From the NCBI GenBank assembly GCA_023101725.1, contig JALJCO010010474.1, forward strand, positions 62,001 to 126,000: a DNA stretch of 64,000 nucleotides. Direction: 5' to 3'. The notes beneath the pieces were generated by a model, which had not been told where the DNA came from, made no database searches, and worked only from the letters and a program-made list of their open reading frames with translations. The stretch comes from Atherinomorus stipes (taxonomy: Eukaryota > Chordata > Actinopteri > Atheriniformes > Atherinidae). Below are positions 54,153 to 64,000 of this stretch, in pieces (within the stretch, counting starts at the first letter, position 1; each line of letters opens with the position of its first letter). A program made the position numbers and the translations under genes.

Positions 54153-57128
54153 CCATAGGATATGAATGGGGCTTCAGAGTATCTTCTGATTCTGTTCAGC
54201 TGCTCTAAGCAGCAAAATCACGTCGCTGTCAAACTGTTTTACACTGTCCAGTACAGTACTAGGCTGCTAACCTATCACTTTATTATTAACTTTTATCCTT
54301 TAATGATCAACTTCACTCTGACAGATCCATACTTTATTTGCTTTGTTAAAGCATCTTTCCACCTGCAAATGTTTTCCTTCCATTTAAGCAGAAAAAGATT
54401 GTGAAAGAAGTTCAACACGATGCAACAAGTAAACAATGACGGGGAAACACTGTCAGATGTTCCAACATAACATATTATAGAAATAACGTGCCAAAAGGTT
54501 TGTGTGTAAAATAGTTTAAAGGCATTATAGAAGATGTTTCTTTCAACAATTTTTGCAATATTCGGTAAAATTGGGTTCACTGCCCCAGAAGTTATGATTA
54601 ATTAGAGGTTGAATATGGAACATTGTTATTAAAAGCTATATTTAAAAAAAAAAAAAAAAAAACAAACTTCCACGGGTCATTTGGAGGGTTCCAGAGTGAA
54701 ATAAAATTACAATATTTCCCCAAAAAATATTTAGCCTGAAAATAAATATGGAATTAATTCTATTGAGTTCAACAATGGCATTATTTTTACATCTACAAGC
54801 CAATACACGCTGCCAGATATGATCTCAGTGTGGCAACAGTATGTTGGGCACAGTTAGGCTGGTACAGGAAAACCGTGGAGTCGGCAAGTCCAGCAGCTGC
54901 TTCAGAGCCGGAGATATCATTTGTCTCAAGAGGAGTGACCTGAGAAGAGCAAAAACTGGAGTAAATTTAGGTGAAGCTACATTAGATGGACCCACATAAA
55001 CGTTTTCCACGCCATCAAAACACGGAAATGGTGACTTTCCTCCTGGATCGGTAAGCTAATTTGTTTGCTAATGTTAGCTGTCAGCTATAAACTCCTCTGC
55101 ATTACTTGTTGGACATGCTGCAGACTGTTGGTCACTGTCGTATCTGCAGTGAGCCTGGCATCCAAACGGCTGGAGTTGTTTTTCTGCCGTTGCAACTACA
55201 ACCTAGACACACGTGATGTTGTTCTGTCCATGTTCCATATTCAACCTTTAAAAGCTTTAAATATATAAATATTATTTTACATCAGCTGTGAAAGTAATGG
55301 GGCTGAAAAACATCCTCCAATCATCTCTGCATTCTTTAATTTTTTCATTTGTCTACTGGCTCGTCAATCACTTTTGCTACCGTAGTAAGAGTGATTGACT
55401 GTCAGTTCAAAGCGTAATAGGCGAAACTGATTAATGAGTGATTGATTGGTGAGAGTAAAACTGCGTCCCAGAAGCTACGTGCACTTGTCTAATGTTTACG
55501 GCAGGTAGCTAACATCATTCTGCTAGCATTTAGCAACGTTCAGACAACGACATTCTGTTTACTTGTGTTTATGACATGATGGAGAATCTGTACCTGCTGT
55601 CTGATAAACACCAGCTGCTCGTGGACATTGTTCTGTGATTGGAGAAGGGAGCTGTGAATCCAGAAAAAAAAAAACATCTGCCGGTTAAATGGCCGGTAAA
55701 AAAAGTTAATTTCGGACACTGAGTGCATCACACCAGAACCAAATGAATGGCTTGTTGCCGAGTCTCTGCAGAGCTGGATGACATGCAGATGAGGGAATTC
55801 AGCTATTTAATTCAGGTGTGTTGGAGAACGGATGCATCTGAAAGTTACAGTAGATAGTAGCTCTTGAGAAATAGACTTGGGGGCCCCCATGTGGTAGAAC
55901 AAAACCATCCAAACACTGACAATCCAAAAACACAGTAAAAGGGAATAACAGCACTGGTTTGACAAGAAGGGTTCATGATTTTAATTAACTTTCATTGCAG
56001 ACTTTATTCGTTTTTAAGGATTGTAATTGGCTATCCCAGGTACCATCAGACTATCCCATGACATCACTAATCACAGCATGGAGACAATAAAGAAAGAGCC
56101 CTACACCCTGCAGTCAATTCAGGATCTCTAATTAGCATTGCATGCATAATTTTTGAAAGAAGGGAGAAATTTGAGCAACTGGACTTTTCTTCTGCATTCA
56201 AAGACTCCAGACTGAAACTGGATGCTGTGAGGCAAAAACCACACCACCCTGCAGTCTGGCAACTCATCTCATTTATCCAGATTTATCCTTCTCACGTCTT
56301 CCCTCCTCTGTCTTCCTGTCCATGATCCAAAAGTAGATTAATGCCAAATATTTTGAAAAAAGTCTCAATTCCTAAAACGCATTTGAAGAAAATGCTTGCC
56401 AGAGGAGCTCTAAAACACACCAGTGCATCCTCTGGAGAAGTTTTTCACATGTCACATTAATCCTAAAATGTAAATTAATTAAAAGAAAACATGTAGTTTG
56501 TCACAAACAGAGTTAATGTGCATCTATTGGGAGTGATTCAATACAGCTGTGTGCACCAAATCGGTGTTTTAATGGTACAGATCATATTTAATTGACTGTA
56601 CTGTAGAATGAAAGCTTTGAAGTAAGGATGTCTCATTTTGTTGAATGTCTCTTATCTTTACTCCTCTCTCCACAAATCTGTCGTCACCTCCTCTGCTCAG
56701 CTCTCTACTTGGAAGAGACAAAAATGCATATAGAGGAGTGGAATGCAGGGATGCAGCATGTTAAATGAGATAAAGAGGAACATGACATGCAAGGTGAAGA
56801 GACAGACTGACAAAGAAAAACAACAAAGATTGTCCTTTTCCTGTCAGCGGTTCACTGATAAAAGCAAGTGCAATAAATAGATGAATAAGAATAAATAGAT
56901 AGCTCCACAATATATTACTATGGATGACTACCTTTATTTTAATTTTACCTTAATTATTTTGGTCCTGTTCAGATACCTGCCATTCAGATACATTAATGAA
57001 TGAGGAGTGAATGAATAATGGATCTACTGGGAGTGCTTTGAGTGCCCTGCAAGAAAAAGTGTGATATAAATCTAATCTATTATCATGATTATCATTAATA
57101 TTATTAACAGCTATTACAAGTATACTGT
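54153..57128. other. Unrecognised sequence
   Basis: About 3 kb with no supported gene. There is an A-run at about 54642-54661. Frames at 54293-54580, 55065-55268 and 56067-56267 have no domain. A CACCTCCTCTGCTCAG acceptor-like site ends at 56700 without a convincing exon. Confidence 0.45.
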
Positions 57129-57129
57129 A

Positions 57130-57328
57130 TCTAAATTCTCTAAATTGCCCCTAGGTATGAATGTGAGCGTGAATGGTTGTCTGTCTCTCTGTGTTGGCCC
57201 TGCGACAGACTGGCGACCTGTCCAGGGTGTACCCCGCCTCTTGCCTGATAATAGCTGGGATAGGCTCCAGCAACCCCCACGACCCTGAACTGGATAAGCA
57301 GTACAGAAAATGACTGACTGACTGACTG
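57130..57328 (+). mobile_element. Retroposon-like repeat with tetranucleotide tail
   Basis: CTAAATTGCCCCTAGGTATG, TGGTTGTCTGTCTCTC, GCGACAGACTGGCGACCTGT, CCAGGGTGTACCCCGCC and GCTGGGATAGGCTCCAGC are followed by AGAAAATGACTGACTGACTG. This is a widespread fish repeat ending in a short tandem tail, as LINE or SINE 3' ends do. I do not assign the parent family. A second copy is at 61633-61823, inverted. Confidence 0.65.
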
Positions 57329-57744
57329 TATCTAAATGTAACTTGTCACAATGACACCCCAAATGGAAAACTATAAGCTACTGCCAATTGCATGCATGGC
57401 TTATCTGAAGACAGGGCACAATCAGAGGTGGCAACAGTTAGACCGACTAGCAATCAGAAGCAGGCAAGCAAGGGGACGCAATTCCTACAACTACCCATCT
57501 GGAGTTTAGTTATCAGAACTACCTTCCCCATCAGTTTGTGTCCGCACATGAGGGAGGACCTTGATAGGGTCCATGTTTGATGCAATCATCTGCAACAGAG
57601 ACAAATTTATGCCCCAGATGATCTCATACAAAACTGAGGTTTCTCATCTCTTTTACTCAAAGCTATTATAAAGCTAGCTTACCAGCTTTCCATCATCACG
57701 GTCATTTGTATCACGTAACATCTTGTTTACCTTTTGTTGAAGTA
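57329..57744. other. Unrecognised spacer
   Basis: Nothing recognised. Confidence 0.5.
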
Positions 57745-57791
57745 CGCCCGGACACTTTAGTGGACAGTCCGACCACTAAAGTGTCCGGGCG
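57745..57791. repeat. Perfect 19-bp hairpin
   Basis: CGCCCGGACACTTTAGTGG (57745-57763), 9-nt loop, CCACTAAAGTGTCCGGGCG (57773-57791). A related but diverged CCTAAAGTCCGAAAACGCC at about 58244-58262 suggests that it may be one end of a MITE. Confidence 0.85.
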
Positions 57792-60700
57792 GCAGGCGCA
57801 GATTCTACCGCCACACTTTGCAGCTGTATTTGGGTCATTAAATTAGTATGAAAATAATTGCTTTTGGACATTTCAAAATAGTTAACGATTCGGGACGTGC
57901 ACCATTGCGGTCGATTTAATAATGAATTGGTACACTCCTATTGTAAAGTTCTTGTTGTTATTACGATCTCAGTAAACAGTTTAACAGATAAACAACTGTG
58001 GGACTTTTTTAAATATGGTGGAGCCGGAAGAAGCAGAGATCATGCAAGGGGCGGGGCTCGCCAGTTCTACCAATCACCAAACATCTACGTATTTCAGTTT
58101 CTATGGAACCCTGAAAAGACCCTGCCTCGGAGTGGGAGCTAAAAAGGTTCTAGGAACTGAGGTCCGAGGTCCCTGGTTCCTGTATGTCCGAACGCACAAA
58201 AAAACGGCCTGGTTCCTGAAAAGGTTCTAGGAACTTTAAAAGGTTCCTAAAGTCCGAAAACGCCTTTTGTCTTAATGCAGCACCACAGAACAGTTTCTTA
58301 TGAGAGGACAGAGTGATGTAAGGCATTCTACCAGAGACCGTGGTCACATCCCTCCTGGACTGTTATAGTGCAGTAGGTCCCTGTTGTGTAGTTTGAAGCC
58401 TGAAAACTTTCAGATTTTCATCCATCTCTATGTTCCACAGCTAAACCCCCCCCCCCCGACAAAGAGATAACACAAGAGTCAACTCTGCCCCAGTTTTCCA
58501 GACAGGAGAGATCAGCGACTTGCTTGAAGGGGTCCATGTTGGGATTTACTTTCAATTTGGCTGTTTCTTTGTTTGGAACACCCACTGGTTTCCTGAGGTG
58601 GTATTACACCATTAGGTGGGTTTTTAGAGGAAAACCATTTCTGAAAATATTCTTTAAGGTTCATAAACAGCACAGTTGTTCCCCATCTTGATTGCCTGAA
58701 AAGTTGATGAATGTCAGTTTGTGAAACACACTGACTTCCCAAGAGATAAACTCTGCCAGACTCAGACAGACAGGCCGTATTAAGACAGAATTATGCTTAC
58801 TGAATTGTGCAGAGGAATTAATAGACAGACATTTGTACGGTAATTTAAGGGCTGTGAATGTGTTAGCCCTGTGGCAAAGTGCTGAAACTCCCCTGGTTAG
58901 GAAGTTAAGTGATTTGTGTCATATGATGTCATCCGTTACAGAAATGGGTTTGAACTGTCAGAGACAATGATGTTAGAGATGGAAAGTGAAACTGCCTGAA
59001 TGTCAATGAAGGATTATTGCTGCAGTGTTGCATCAAATTGATGAGCGCTCAGTGAGACTGAATAAATTCTGTTTTTGGTGCATGTTTGGTGGCTGTTTAG
59101 AAACTGAAGTCTCTCACAATAACGTGACTATTAACAAAGATTTCCTGGTTTTTGGTTCTAATACAGTTTGGGATCTCTATTCTGTCTTTCCATAGACTGC
59201 CTGAGCTGTCACTGAGGGTCTTTGATGCCCCCAAACTACTCTACCTGCAAAAATTTTCCTTTAAAACATTCCCCAAGCTGCATTGTCTATTTTAGATGGA
59301 TGACTTCTTGGAATAAATACAGTGTGTCAGAGTATTTTAGAAGTCTATTGGTGCCTGAGGTCTGATGCAATGTGGTGCAACATGTTAAAGAAGTCCCCTT
59401 GAAAAGGATTTTCTTCTAAACTTTTTATGGCTCTGCATAAGTGAGCTGCTTTAAATATCTGTTACTCCTCATCATTGTATTCTCTTTGGTAGAATAGTGA
59501 TGTGGGATTTCCTTCATCTTCCCTCCTGCATCCTAAACAATTAGCATCAGTTTTTATTGTGGGGCTGTCAGACCTGCCAACTCATGATTATTCTCATCAC
59601 TGGTTGTCTCTTTACCATAAGTATTGGTTACACAACCTAAATTGTGGCTTAAGCTTTTATTAACAAAGAAAAAGAATCTTTTTATTCAGCCAAGTTTATT
59701 ATTGCATCACTGCTGCTGAGCTTTTCTATTGCGTCTGTGCAAAAGAGACGACAGTTTGTTATTTGTGGCAGTTGTCCTCGCTCATGAATGCTCTTATAAA
59801 GCAAGCAGCTTTGAGAGGGAAAGAATAAGAAGAATGAGACTTTTGGGAGCATTGCATGTACAAGTAAATATAGATGAAAGAGCCACAACTTTTTTGTTTT
59901 TAACTGAAGCATGTGGTCATTTTGTTTGCTTGTGCTGTTGTTGTAAATGGTCGTCGGCAGACATAACCGAGAACAGCTGAGTGGTTAGCTTGTTAGCTAG
60001 CTAAAAGTGAAATCCTAAAAGTGATAATTATCTCACCTCCAACTTCTGTGGTGTAAAACCAGGACCCTTCGTAACTACCAAGGTCAGATTCTTAAAGCAG
60101 GCATGGTTGCAGCAAAAAAGATCACATTGTTTAATTGGAAATCTCCAGCAAATCCATCTTTTATGTGGTCAAATGAAATGATTATGGTTAGAACAGATTT
60201 GTAATAGTAGAGGGAACAGTTTTTTTCTGAAAATGTGGTACCCTTTATGTATAGTATCAGACTGAAGAATGTATATTTATTATATTCAATCTATCCACCA
60301 ATTTAAATTCTTTTTTTATCTTTTCTATTCTGTTTTTTTCATTTAATTTTGTTTCCTTTTATCTTTACGTTTTGTTATATTATATTATTGTTATTATTAT
60401 TGTTGCTGTTGTTATAGTGTATTTATTCTTTCTTTTTTTTCTAGTTTATTGCTGATCGACTTTACTATCCTTATGCTTTGTACATTTCAGACCCTGACTA
60501 TTGAGAAGGAAAGGGGTTGTAAAATTGATTGATTTACATGATTAGGAATAATTATTTGTCTCATGTTTTAGGCATGACCTAGAGATCCTTCCCCTACTAT
60601 TTATTATTTTTTCTTTTTTGTTGTTTTCAAGGTCCCGAAAGTTTTTTTCACCATTTTTCTTCAATTTCTTTAATGTATGTGCATGTTGTTCAAAAATGCC

Positions 60701-61632
60701 TAAAATAAATAAAAATAACAGAACAAAAAGAGCAAACAACGGCATACAGTAGATAAGAGCAGCGAGCAGCCATGTTCATCTGCACTGTGAGACATTCATG
60801 ACGAGTTGCGAGCGCACGCACACGCGCATGGGGAGGATGGGAGGTGGACGAACGGCAGTCGAGTTTGATGGACATATAATCATTCAATCAATCAGCATGG
60901 GCCATTAGCAGGAATTTTTTCAGTCCTGTCTCTTACATTCTTTTTAAATTTTTTTGTGTCAGAACAATTAATTAATATAGTAAAATATAGTAAATATAGC
61001 AATATAGTAAAAAATGCTCCTGGAAAACATCATCCACCTTGCCTTTAAAGTAAGAAAGTTCATCAAACTGATTGCAATGAATGCAGTTTGAAAGTGTTAA
61101 ACTTATGTCATGTAGTGGATGTGAAGGTGGAAGGAGGAGGATCCAGATGTTGGAGGAGGCAGGAAATAGAAACAAAAGACTTGAAGCTCACAGGGCAGAA
61201 TAAAAAAATCAACCTGGGACAGCTGAGGAGTCCAGGTAAAGTGATGAGGCTCCAAAGTGTGTGTCAAGAAGGAAAGGCAATTTCAGATGAAGCTCAGATT
61301 CCAGGATTGCAGTCACTCTCCCAGAAATCACGTGACCGATGACAGATGTGTCTTCACTCTCTATGCTGTTGGTTTGAATGACTGTTTTTGCAGTTTCATT
61401 GATTTTTTTCTTCTCTCTCAGATTTGTATCTTAAGTTTATTTGTAACTTCTAACAGTGAAAATGCAATTTATTTTTTTATTTTAGCCTACTGAAGCCATT
61501 ACGTACCGACTTGCATCTTTTCCTCTTCCTGCTTTGTTATATATTTATATCAGAGGACTTTACCTGGAGATTAGGAGTTGAATTCCCAACTCTGCTCAGG
61601 AACATTTTTTTTTTTCCCTGGCTCTTAGTTTT
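57792..61632. other. Mostly unrecognised sequence
   Basis: 3.8 kb. A possible MITE (AGGTTCTAGGAAC-type repeats) lies at 57745-58263, and a C-run at about 58446-58458. 60300-60530 is a T-rich stretch with TTATTATTATTG repeats resembling a LINE 3' UTR. No gene supported. Confidence 0.4.
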
Positions 61633-61823
61633 GTTCATTCATAGTCATTTTCTGTATCCCTGATCCAGTTCAGGGTCACTGGAGTCTATTCTAGCTATTT
61701 CCGGTGAGAGGCAGGTTCACCTGGACAGGTCGTCAATCTGTCGCAGGACCAACGCAGAGAGACAGACAACCATCCACACTCACATTCATTCCTAGGGACA
61801 GTTTAGAGCGATCAGTTAATTAA
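61633..61823 (-). mobile_element. Retroposon-like repeat, second copy
   Basis: Reverse-complement relation to 57130-57328: CCAGTTCAGGGTCACTGGAG, CTGGACAGGTCGTCAATCTG and AGACAGACAACCATCCACAC occur in mirrored order. The tail side is at the left (ATTCATAGTCATTTTCTG). Confidence 0.65.
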
Positions 61824-61977
61824 TGGTGGTCTTATTACGAGAACTATAATTAAATATATAATACAATATTGTTGATGGATAAAAATTTGGCTTAGAGTAA
61901 TTCACAAAATGAAAACTCTGCTAAAATGTTTCTTCATTTTCGTTATCTAAAATGAGACGAGACGAAACAACGCTGTA

Positions 61978-62308
61978 ATGTTTAGTCGTGCTACTATATT
62001 TTTCTGTCTCCTCACCTGTCGCTGCACTGCTCAGACCTGCAGGCGATGTCACTTCCTCAATTCCCTCCCCAAACTCGCGGTGTTATTTAGATGCGGTGGG
62101 TCAAAGCAGTTTGGCGGAGTTGGAGTCATCATGAGGTTGTTGAGGAGAAAAAGAAGAAATGATATCTGGACAAACTTTAACTACAACCAAGTGGAAAACA
62201 AAATGGAATATGTTGTAGAAGAAGACGGGGAGAACTGCGGCCATAAAATAGCCGGGAACAACTCCACAAATCTAAAAAGACATCTCAAGATCTTCATGAT
62301 GAAATCGA
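61978..62308 (+). pseudogene. BED-type zinc-finger exon relic (hAT transposase or ZBED-like)
   Basis: The frame opens at 61978. The recognisable part starts near 62150: RRNDIWTNFNYNQVENKMEY, then VVEEDGENCGHKIAGNNSTN and LKRHLKIF. The pattern '(S)xVWxxF ... ENCGxxIAGxNxTNLKRHL' is that of a BED zinc finger at the N-terminus of hAT transposases and ZBED proteins. Of the four expected zinc ligands, the second Cys (NCG) and first His (RHL) are present. The first Cys is replaced (KMEY) and the last His is missing (FMM). The exon ends in GAG|GTAAGT at 62309, a good splice donor, and the hAT core is not found downstream. Foldback B copy 3 begins nine bases later. The N-terminal 55 residues show no similarity I know. 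Confidence 0.6.
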
Positions 62309-62317
62309 GGTAAGTTA

Positions 62318-62613
62318 CAAGATAACTTCTTTTTTTTCAACATGGACCTTATTTATAGGAGTTTATATGTGCATTTAATCACTGGTAAAATTTCTGCATC
62401 ACTTTGACGCCTTTGAAAGATATTACATTCAGTCGCCCTTTCGGCGTACATCCATATAACGGTGGAGACGGGGCAGCCTCTCTTAGACATTAAGTCTCTC
62501 CTGTTATATGCAGGTTGATATACACCGAAGTTCGACTCAACGTAATATCCTCCGAAGGAGTCAAAGCGAGGCAGAAATTTTATCGGTGAGTAAATGCAGC
62601 TCTCAGAGATAAG
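62318..62613. mobile_element. Foldback element family B, copy 3
   Basis: The left arm from ACAAGATAACTTCT and the right arm to GTGAGTAAATGCAGCTC match the arms of copies 1 and 2 (TCACTTTGACGCCTTTGAAA against TCCGAAGGAGTCAAAG). The central spacer is only about 50 bp, so the copy is shorter than the others. Confidence 0.75.
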
Positions 62614-63061
62614 GCAGCGTTTTCTTGAGCCTTAGCCCTTTCAGGTGAATTTGTGCAGACAGTCCAAACATTACCCTGAGTATCTGGTGTACAAAAGTAA
62701 AACAACTTCACAGACATGTGGGGTTCAGTAAGGACACTTGGCATATGATAATTATCCTGTGTGAACAGGTTATAAATCAGTTATCTGGTACGTGCTCAAA
62801 TGATGACATTGTGGTGAAAAGTCAGAAACATGTTCCTCTTGTCTCTTTATGAGATAATTATGTTGCCATGAAACAACTGTGTTGTAGGAATGTTATTACC
62901 TTTTATCCTATAAATGATAATCAGGAAATTATCTTGTTCCTGTTCATGTACTCACTTTCACTGGCTTGTGGATATCTTCCTTGCACAAGATAAATTGCAG
63001 AGAATTGTAAATGTTTTGTACTAATATTCAGCCCTTTTTGTAAGTGTAAAAAATCCGTTAA
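62614..63061. other. Unrecognised AT-rich sequence
   Basis: Nothing recognised. Confidence 0.5.
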
Positions 63062-63225
63062 CAATGTGATTCTCATTCACATACTGGTGCAAAAAAGCTG
63101 CTTGCCTGCTGTTGGAGAAAGCTTGGGTGCATTGTCTTGCCTAAGGACATGGACATGTGAAAGGCCCAAGGATCGAACAAATAACCTTGCAGTTAGTGGA
63201 CAGCCAGCTATCCAGCCTTAGCCAA
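63062..63225 (-). mobile_element. Decayed tRNA-derived SINE
   Basis: Minus strand: AAGGCTGGATAGCTGGCTG, TTTGTTCGATCCTTGGGCC (box B-like) and TTAGGCAAGACAATGCACCC parallel the SINE at 53425-53682 in order and spacing. Box A is poorly preserved. Confidence 0.5.
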
Positions 63226-63410
63226 AGCTTTCTCCAGTGCTAAGAGCTTGACTTAAATTTGAAACAAATAAGCAAACAAAACAAAAGAAACTGCAACTTG
63301 ACAATGTTTCACTGTATTTTATACACACTGAATAGCTCTGTAATGACACTGAGTGACCCCATTAATTTAGACAATAAAGTCTGCATACATCTTTATTTTT
63401 TTATACAAGT
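63226..63410. other. Spacer before the L2-like element
   Basis: Nothing recognised. The upstream boundary of the LINE is not visible. Confidence 0.4.
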
Positions 63411-64000
63411 CTGAGCCTGCAGCTCAGGCAGTTCCTGGACCAACACAGTGTTCTGGAAGTCTTCCAGTCTGGTTTTAGATCGCTGCACAGCACAGAATGA
63501 GCACTGCTGAGGGTCAGTACTGACATCCTCCTGGCCACTGATGCTGGAGATCACGTGGTCCTTGTCCTGCTGGATCTAACAGCAGCGTTTGATACAGTGG
63601 ACCACGGGATCTTGTTGTCCAGGCTCCAGAGCTTGGTGGGGATCCAGGAAAGAGCCTTAGACTGGTTAGGGTCTTACCTGGCAGGTAGGACCATGTGTGT
63701 TGCCATTAATGACTTTGAATCTGCCATGGCTCCAGTGTCCTATGGGGTTCCACAGGGATCAGTGTTAGGGCCCCTCCCGTTTTCCCCTTACCGTCTTCCC
63801 TTACGGTCTATCCTGGGAAAACACGGTGTTTCTTTTCACCTGTACGCTGACGACAGCCAGATTTATCTCCCCCTGAAAAGGAAGCACGCACTTTCCATAG
63901 AGCCTCTCGTGTCATGTCTTCGTGATATTAGGGACTGGATGGCCCTAAGTTTCTTAAACTTCAAGAAGACAGAGGCCATTGTGTTCAAAGTGGTCCACAG
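63411..64000 (+). pseudogene. L2-like LINE reverse transcriptase, nearly open, runs off the window
   Basis: One frame reads from LSLQLRQFLDQHSVLEVFQS (63411) to the window end with a single stop, TGA at 63498-63500, inside HSTE*ALLRV. Reverse transcriptase motifs are intact. These are LLDLTAAFDTVDH (motif A, 63567-63605), YGVPQGSVLGP (motif B, about 63741-63773) and LYADDSQIYLPL (motif C, catalytic YADD at 63843-63854). These strings are typical of L2/CR1-group LINEs (Maui/L2 type) of fish. The 5' end (endonuclease) is not upstream, so the copy appears 5'-truncated near 63400. It is much less decayed than the other two LINE families here. Confidence 0.85.

Overview
The window is vertebrate, most likely teleost, nuclear DNA made almost entirely of intergenic or intronic sequence and transposable-element (TE) remains. 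No complete host gene is visible, the longest open frames are TE relics or chance frames, and nothing is bacterial or viral in layout. The fish call is an inference. It rests on the mix of TE types: many short hAT-like, Tc1-like, PIF/Harbinger-like and TTAA-flanked DNA elements, L2-like and jockey/I-type LINEs, a Penelope-like relic and tRNA-derived SINEs. No taxon search could be run.

Layout. 1-10 kb holds two copies of a large hierarchical foldback element (family A, 1-957 and 8645-9789), a second foldback family (B, 1368-2037), a decayed LINE with a SINE in its 3' region (4047-5450) and a small hAT-like element. 10-17 kb has a clean hAT-type element with a perfect 8-bp target duplication (10171-11146), a two-copy tandem repeat, a hairpin and a striking G-tract. 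17.0-20.9 kb is a stack of nested insertions inside one decayed Tc1-like transposon. 21.9-23.7 kb carries two pieces of a Penelope-like reverse transcriptase. 24-31.5 kb holds several non-autonomous DNA elements and one candidate host exon (26215-26327).

32.7-35.5 kb shows a perfect-TIR MITE and family B copy 2 split by a 1.75-kb Harbinger-like element. 36-40 kb has a second Tc1-like family split by later insertions. 40.2-42.6 kb is a long-inverted-repeat element with PIF/Harbinger-type and THAP-domain relics. 43.9-46 kb is a minus-strand LINE interrupted by nested elements. 47-54 kb holds hAT elements, the third family A copy, a third foldback (D), two further copies of MITE family C (its first copy is at 45264) and a SINE. 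54-61.6 kb is mostly unrecognised. 61.6-64 kb carries a BED-finger exon relic, family B copy 3, a SINE-like fragment and an almost open L2-like reverse transcriptase that runs off the window.

The genes do not form a pathway. What can be read is the order of insertion, from which element interrupts which, and the mutational decay of the transposases (premature stops, frameshifts, lost zinc ligands). The least usual items are the hierarchical palindrome family A, the THAP/Harbinger inverted-repeat element and the protein-like exon candidate at 26.2 kb. Family names are my recognition of motifs and termini, not search results.
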